Part shown: positions 61,582 to 64,000 of the stretch, piece after piece
Numbering within the stretch: position 1 is the first letter of the stretch
How the letters are laid out: each line of letters starts with the position of its first letter
Source of the DNA: Ornithinibacillus salinisoli
Lineage (GTDB): Bacteria; Bacillota; Bacilli; Bacillales; Amphibacillaceae
Reading direction: 5' to 3' (one strand)
Assembly (NCBI RefSeq): GCF_042682545.1
Contig: NZ_JBHUHQ010000013.1
DNA length: 64,000 nt
Made by a program: the position numbers and the translations under genes
The notes under the pieces: generated by a model
Told to the model about the DNA's origin: nothing
Database searches by the model: none
Seen by the model: only the letters and a program-made list of their open reading frames with translations

Positions 61582-63597
61582 ATGGATACTACGCAATATT
61601 TAGACGTATTTATTGACGAAAGTTCGGAACATCTAGAAGTTTTGTATAAAAAACTGCTCGATTTAGAAAAGAAACCAACAGAAAAAGTGATTATTGATGA
61701 GATTTTTCGTGCAGCACATACGTTAAAGGGTATGTCTGCTACGATGGGTTATCAAGATATTGCAAATCTAACACACAAGCTAGAAAATATTTTCGATGGA
61801 ATACGATATGATCAAATAGTAGTAAATGCGGAAATGATAGATACATTATTTGAGTCTGTCGATCACTTAAATGCAATGGTAGAAGAAATAGCAAATGGCG
61901 GAGATGGGAAAAGAGATGTTCGCTCTATTACCGCAAAATTAGAAGACATTGAAAGTGGCGAAGATTCTCCAAAAGAAATAGTGGATAAGAAATCCGTACA
62001 AGAACCTAGGGGAAGTTTACAAACCATTGAACAACTAGACGATTTTGAGCTATCCATTTTAAATGAGTCTGTTGAACGTGGGTTCTCCAACTACGAAATA
62101 ACGGTTGCGTTAAGAGAAGATTGTCTGCTTAAAGGTGCTCGTGTATTTATGGTCTTTGAGGTATTAGAAAAATTAGGGGAAGTCATTCGCTCAGAACCAT
62201 CAGTGAGTGAATTAGAAGAAGAAAATTTTGACTTTTCATTCAGCTTAATACTCGTTTCGGAGTCCTCCCAATCAGAAATTGAGGAAAAGATATTAAAAGT
62301 TTCCGAGATTGATCATGTTTCAATCAATCATTTTTCGGTGGATGCATTTAAAGAAGAAATGAAAAAGGAAGAATTAACTCCAGAAAAAGAACAAGAATCG
62401 AAAAAGCCAAATAAAGAGAAACAAGTAAGCAATTCTAATGGATCACCTAGTAAAACAATCCGTGTGAATATTGATAGATTAGATGTATTGATGAATTTAT
62501 TTGAGGAACTTGTTATTGACCGTGGGAGATTAGAACAAATAGCAGATGATTTGAAGCATCAGGATTTACAAGAAACGGTTGAACGGATGTCACGCGTATC
62601 TGGGGATTTGCAAAATATTATTTTAACGATGCGTATGGTACCAATAGATCATGTATTTAGTCGTTTCCCAAGGATGATTCGTAATCTAGCACGTGATCTA
62701 CAAAAGAATATAGAATTGGAAATTATCGGAGCTGATACGGAGTTAGACCGTACGGTGATTGATGAAATCGGAGATCCGCTCGTTCATTTATTAAGAAATG
62801 CAATAGACCATGGTATTGAATCACCAGAAGAACGTGTGAAAAAAGGTAAGCCAGAACAAGGTACGATAAAATTAGAAGCTTATCATAGTGGAAACCATGT
62901 CTTTATAGAAATTAGGGATGATGGAGCAGGAATTAATAAAGATAAAGTTCTTGCTAAAGCATTAGATAATGGCATTATTAGTGAGACTGAATCGGAAACA
63001 TTAACCGATCAGCAAATCTATGAGCTCATTATGGCGAGTGGATTTTCAACTGCAGATCAAATTTCAGACATCTCTGGACGTGGAGTTGGGTTAGACGTCG
63101 TAAAAAATACAATTGAATCGTTAGGTGGAAACATTTCGATTAATTCTAATGTGAATGAAGGTTCTGTTTTTTCAATCCAACTCCCTTTAACATTGTCGAT
63201 TATTTCCGTGTTATTAGTAGAATTAGAAAATGAAAAATATGCTATTCCACTTTCATCCATTATTGAAACATCAATTATTCATAAGGATCAAATTTTATCA
63301 GCACATAATAAAAGTGTAATAGATTTTCGCGGTAAGGTAGTACCTCTAGCATATTTAAAAGATATATTTGCTGTATCGAACAAGAATGACAGTTCAAGTG
63401 ATTATGTATCGGTTGTTATCGTAAAAAAAGGTAACAAACTAGCTGGGCTAGTAGTAGATTCGTTTATTGGACAACAAGAAGTAGTGTTAAAATCTTTAGG
63501 AAATTATCTAACGAATGCATTTGCGATTTCCGGTGCAACTATCCTTGGCGATGGTGAAGTTTCCTTAATAATTGATAGCAATGCATTAGTAAAGTAG
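61582..63597 (+). CDS. cheA: Chemotaxis histidine kinase CheA
   Basis: Receptor-coupled kinase for CheY and CheB. The P1 domain has H46 in RAAHTLKGMS; a P2 region follows at about 155-255, P3 dimerisation at about 290-360, the P4 ATPase with N box DPLVHLLRNAIDHGIESPEERVKKG and GRGVGLDVVKN, and the CheW-like P5 domain at about 540-671. The 671-residue length is typical. GGGGGAGAT precedes the ATG. In B. subtilis cheW follows; here 400 nt of repeat sequence follow to the window end. Confidence 0.97.
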   Translation: MDTTQYLDVFIDESSEHLEVLYKKLLDLEKKPTEKVIIDEIFRAAHTLKGMSATMGYQDIANLTHKLENIFDGIRYDQIVVNAEMIDTLFESVDHLNAMVEEIANGGDGKRDVRSITAKLEDIESGEDSPKEIVDKKSVQEPRGSLQTIEQLDDFELSILNESVERGFSNYEITVALREDCLLKGARVFMVFEVLEKLGEVIRSEPSVSELEEENFDFSFSLILVSESSQSEIEEKILKVSEIDHVSINHFSVDAFKEEMKKEELTPEKEQESKKPNKEKQVSNSNGSPSKTIRVNIDRLDVLMNLFEELVIDRGRLEQIADDLKHQDLQETVERMSRVSGDLQNIILTMRMVPIDHVFSRFPRMIRNLARDLQKNIELEIIGADTELDRTVIDEIGDPLVHLLRNAIDHGIESPEERVKKGKPEQGTIKLEAYHSGNHVFIEIRDDGAGINKDKVLAKALDNGIISETESETLTDQQIYELIMASGFSTADQISDISGRGVGLDVVKNTIESLGGNISINSNVNEGSVFSIQLPLTLSIISVLLVELENEKYAIPLSSIIETSIIHKDQILSAHNKSVIDFRGKVVPLAYLKDIFAVSNKNDSSSDYVSVVIVKKGNKLAGLVVDSFIGQQEVVLKSLGNYLTNAFAISGATILGDGEVSLIIDSNALVK

Positions 63598-63649
63598 GAG
63601 ATTTTCAATTAAATTGCTGCTTTTTCCAAGTTTTTAATCTTAATGAGTA

Positions 63650-63982
63650 ATTGATAGAAAATGTGCAGGAACATATCAAAAATTGCTCAGACTACAAATT
63701 GTGAATTAATATAACGCTCGCAACACCGCTTCGGAAAAACACTTCGCTTTCCGCGGACGGCTAGTGGGCCTCCTCGTGCTACGCACTGTGGGGTCTCACC
63801 GATGCCTATTTTCCCGCAAGAGTCTTCGTGTATTTCCTACGCTAGTGAAGTAGTAACACTTTTTCTTTAAATAAGAAATTACCATCAGCGAAGTATTCTG
63901 ACGGAGCGGTTTTGTAGCACACTATTGAATTAGACTGTGAAAGTAAATCTACGCAAAAGTTATGTCGCAGTTTATGTATAAC
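63650..63982. mobile_element. Dispersed repeat element copy B after cheA
   Basis: The left end (63650-63672) matches the reverse complement of 26531-26553 at 20 of 23 positions. The right end (about 63953-63982) matches the same-strand sequence near 26525-26553 of copy A, so the element has imperfect inverted ends. It contains the foldable unit (63734-63836) and the AGCGAAGTATTCTG module (63887-63900). No protein is encoded. It occupies most of the 403-nt gene-free stretch at the window end. Confidence 0.65.
63734..63836. repeat. Dispersed foldable repeat, copy B
   Basis: Inverted ends GAAAAACAC/GTGTATTTC (one mismatch) and the same GC-rich inner hairpin as copy A at 25925-26028, with 65 of 68 identities in the core 63739-63806. 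Confidence 0.85.
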
Positions 63983-64000
63983 TAGCAACAAACGAAGTGA

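Noticed and set aside
1..64000. Search for CRISPR arrays, tRNA or rRNA genes, prophage genes and defence systems
   Set aside because: No regularly spaced direct repeats, no tRNA cloverleaf candidates and no unrecognised gene cluster were seen; nearly all space is filled by conserved core genes.

Overview
This window is a chromosomal segment of a low-GC, endospore-forming, motile Bacillaceae bacterium. The gene order follows the Bacillus subtilis rsgA-to-cheA region almost gene for gene. Three differences (a purine permease before sdaAB, a DUF1128 gene between rnc and smc, a signal peptidase gene between rplS and rbgA) and the style of the dispersed repeats suggest the Oceanobacillus/Virgibacillus side of the family. 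The genus is an inference; spore formation rests on spoVM and motility on the fla/che operon.

Layout. 1-4.9 kb: rsgA (5' end cut by the window), rpe, thiN, spoVM, rpmB (minus strand), yloU, fakA. 4.9-7.9 kb: an NCS2 purine permease on the minus strand, divergent from the L-serine dehydratase genes sdaAB-sdaAA. 7.9-14.4 kb: recG, then the FapR lipid cluster fapR-plsX-fabD-fabG-acpP, then rnc. 14.4-21.2 kb: a small minus-strand DUF1128 gene, then smc-ftsY-ylxM-ffh. 21.2-25.7 kb: rpsP-khpA-ylqD-rimM-trmD-rplS, a type I signal peptidase and rbgA. 25.7-26.7 kb: about 1 kb without genes, made of repeat modules. 26.7-29.6 kb: rnhB and a FliK-like/FlhB-like pair (ylqG, ylqH). 29.7-39.2 kb: sucC-sucD, dprA, topA, xerC, hslV-hslU, codY. 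39.4-63.6 kb: the fla/che operon from flgB to cheA. 63.6-64 kb: a second dispersed repeat.

The genes form functional blocks: ribosome assembly and translation (RsgA, RbgA, L28, S16, L19, RimM, TrmD), membrane lipid synthesis under FapR with its operator visible at the fapR promoter, protein targeting (Ffh, FtsY, signal peptidase), chromosome maintenance (SMC, TopA, XerC, RecG, DprA, RNase HII), nutrient sensing by CodY, and a long operon for the flagellar basal body, export gate, switch and chemotaxis. Many flagellar genes overlap or lie within a few bases of each other, so translational coupling is likely.

The least ordinary material is outside the genes. Two copies of a roughly 104-base foldable repeat lie 38 kb apart. 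One sits in a composite block with inverted ends and a nested insertion; the other lies just after cheA. Other points worth a look are an 11-bp-arm palindrome beside a TTGACA box upstream of yloU, a perfect palindrome filling the spacer of the signal peptidase promoter, a hairpin between a strong Shine-Dalgarno sequence and the swrD start codon, two overlapping divergent promoters before sdaAB, and a YlqH protein that resembles the cleaved C-terminal fragment of FlhB. I saw no clearly new multi-gene system; the repeat family is the best candidate for something undescribed.
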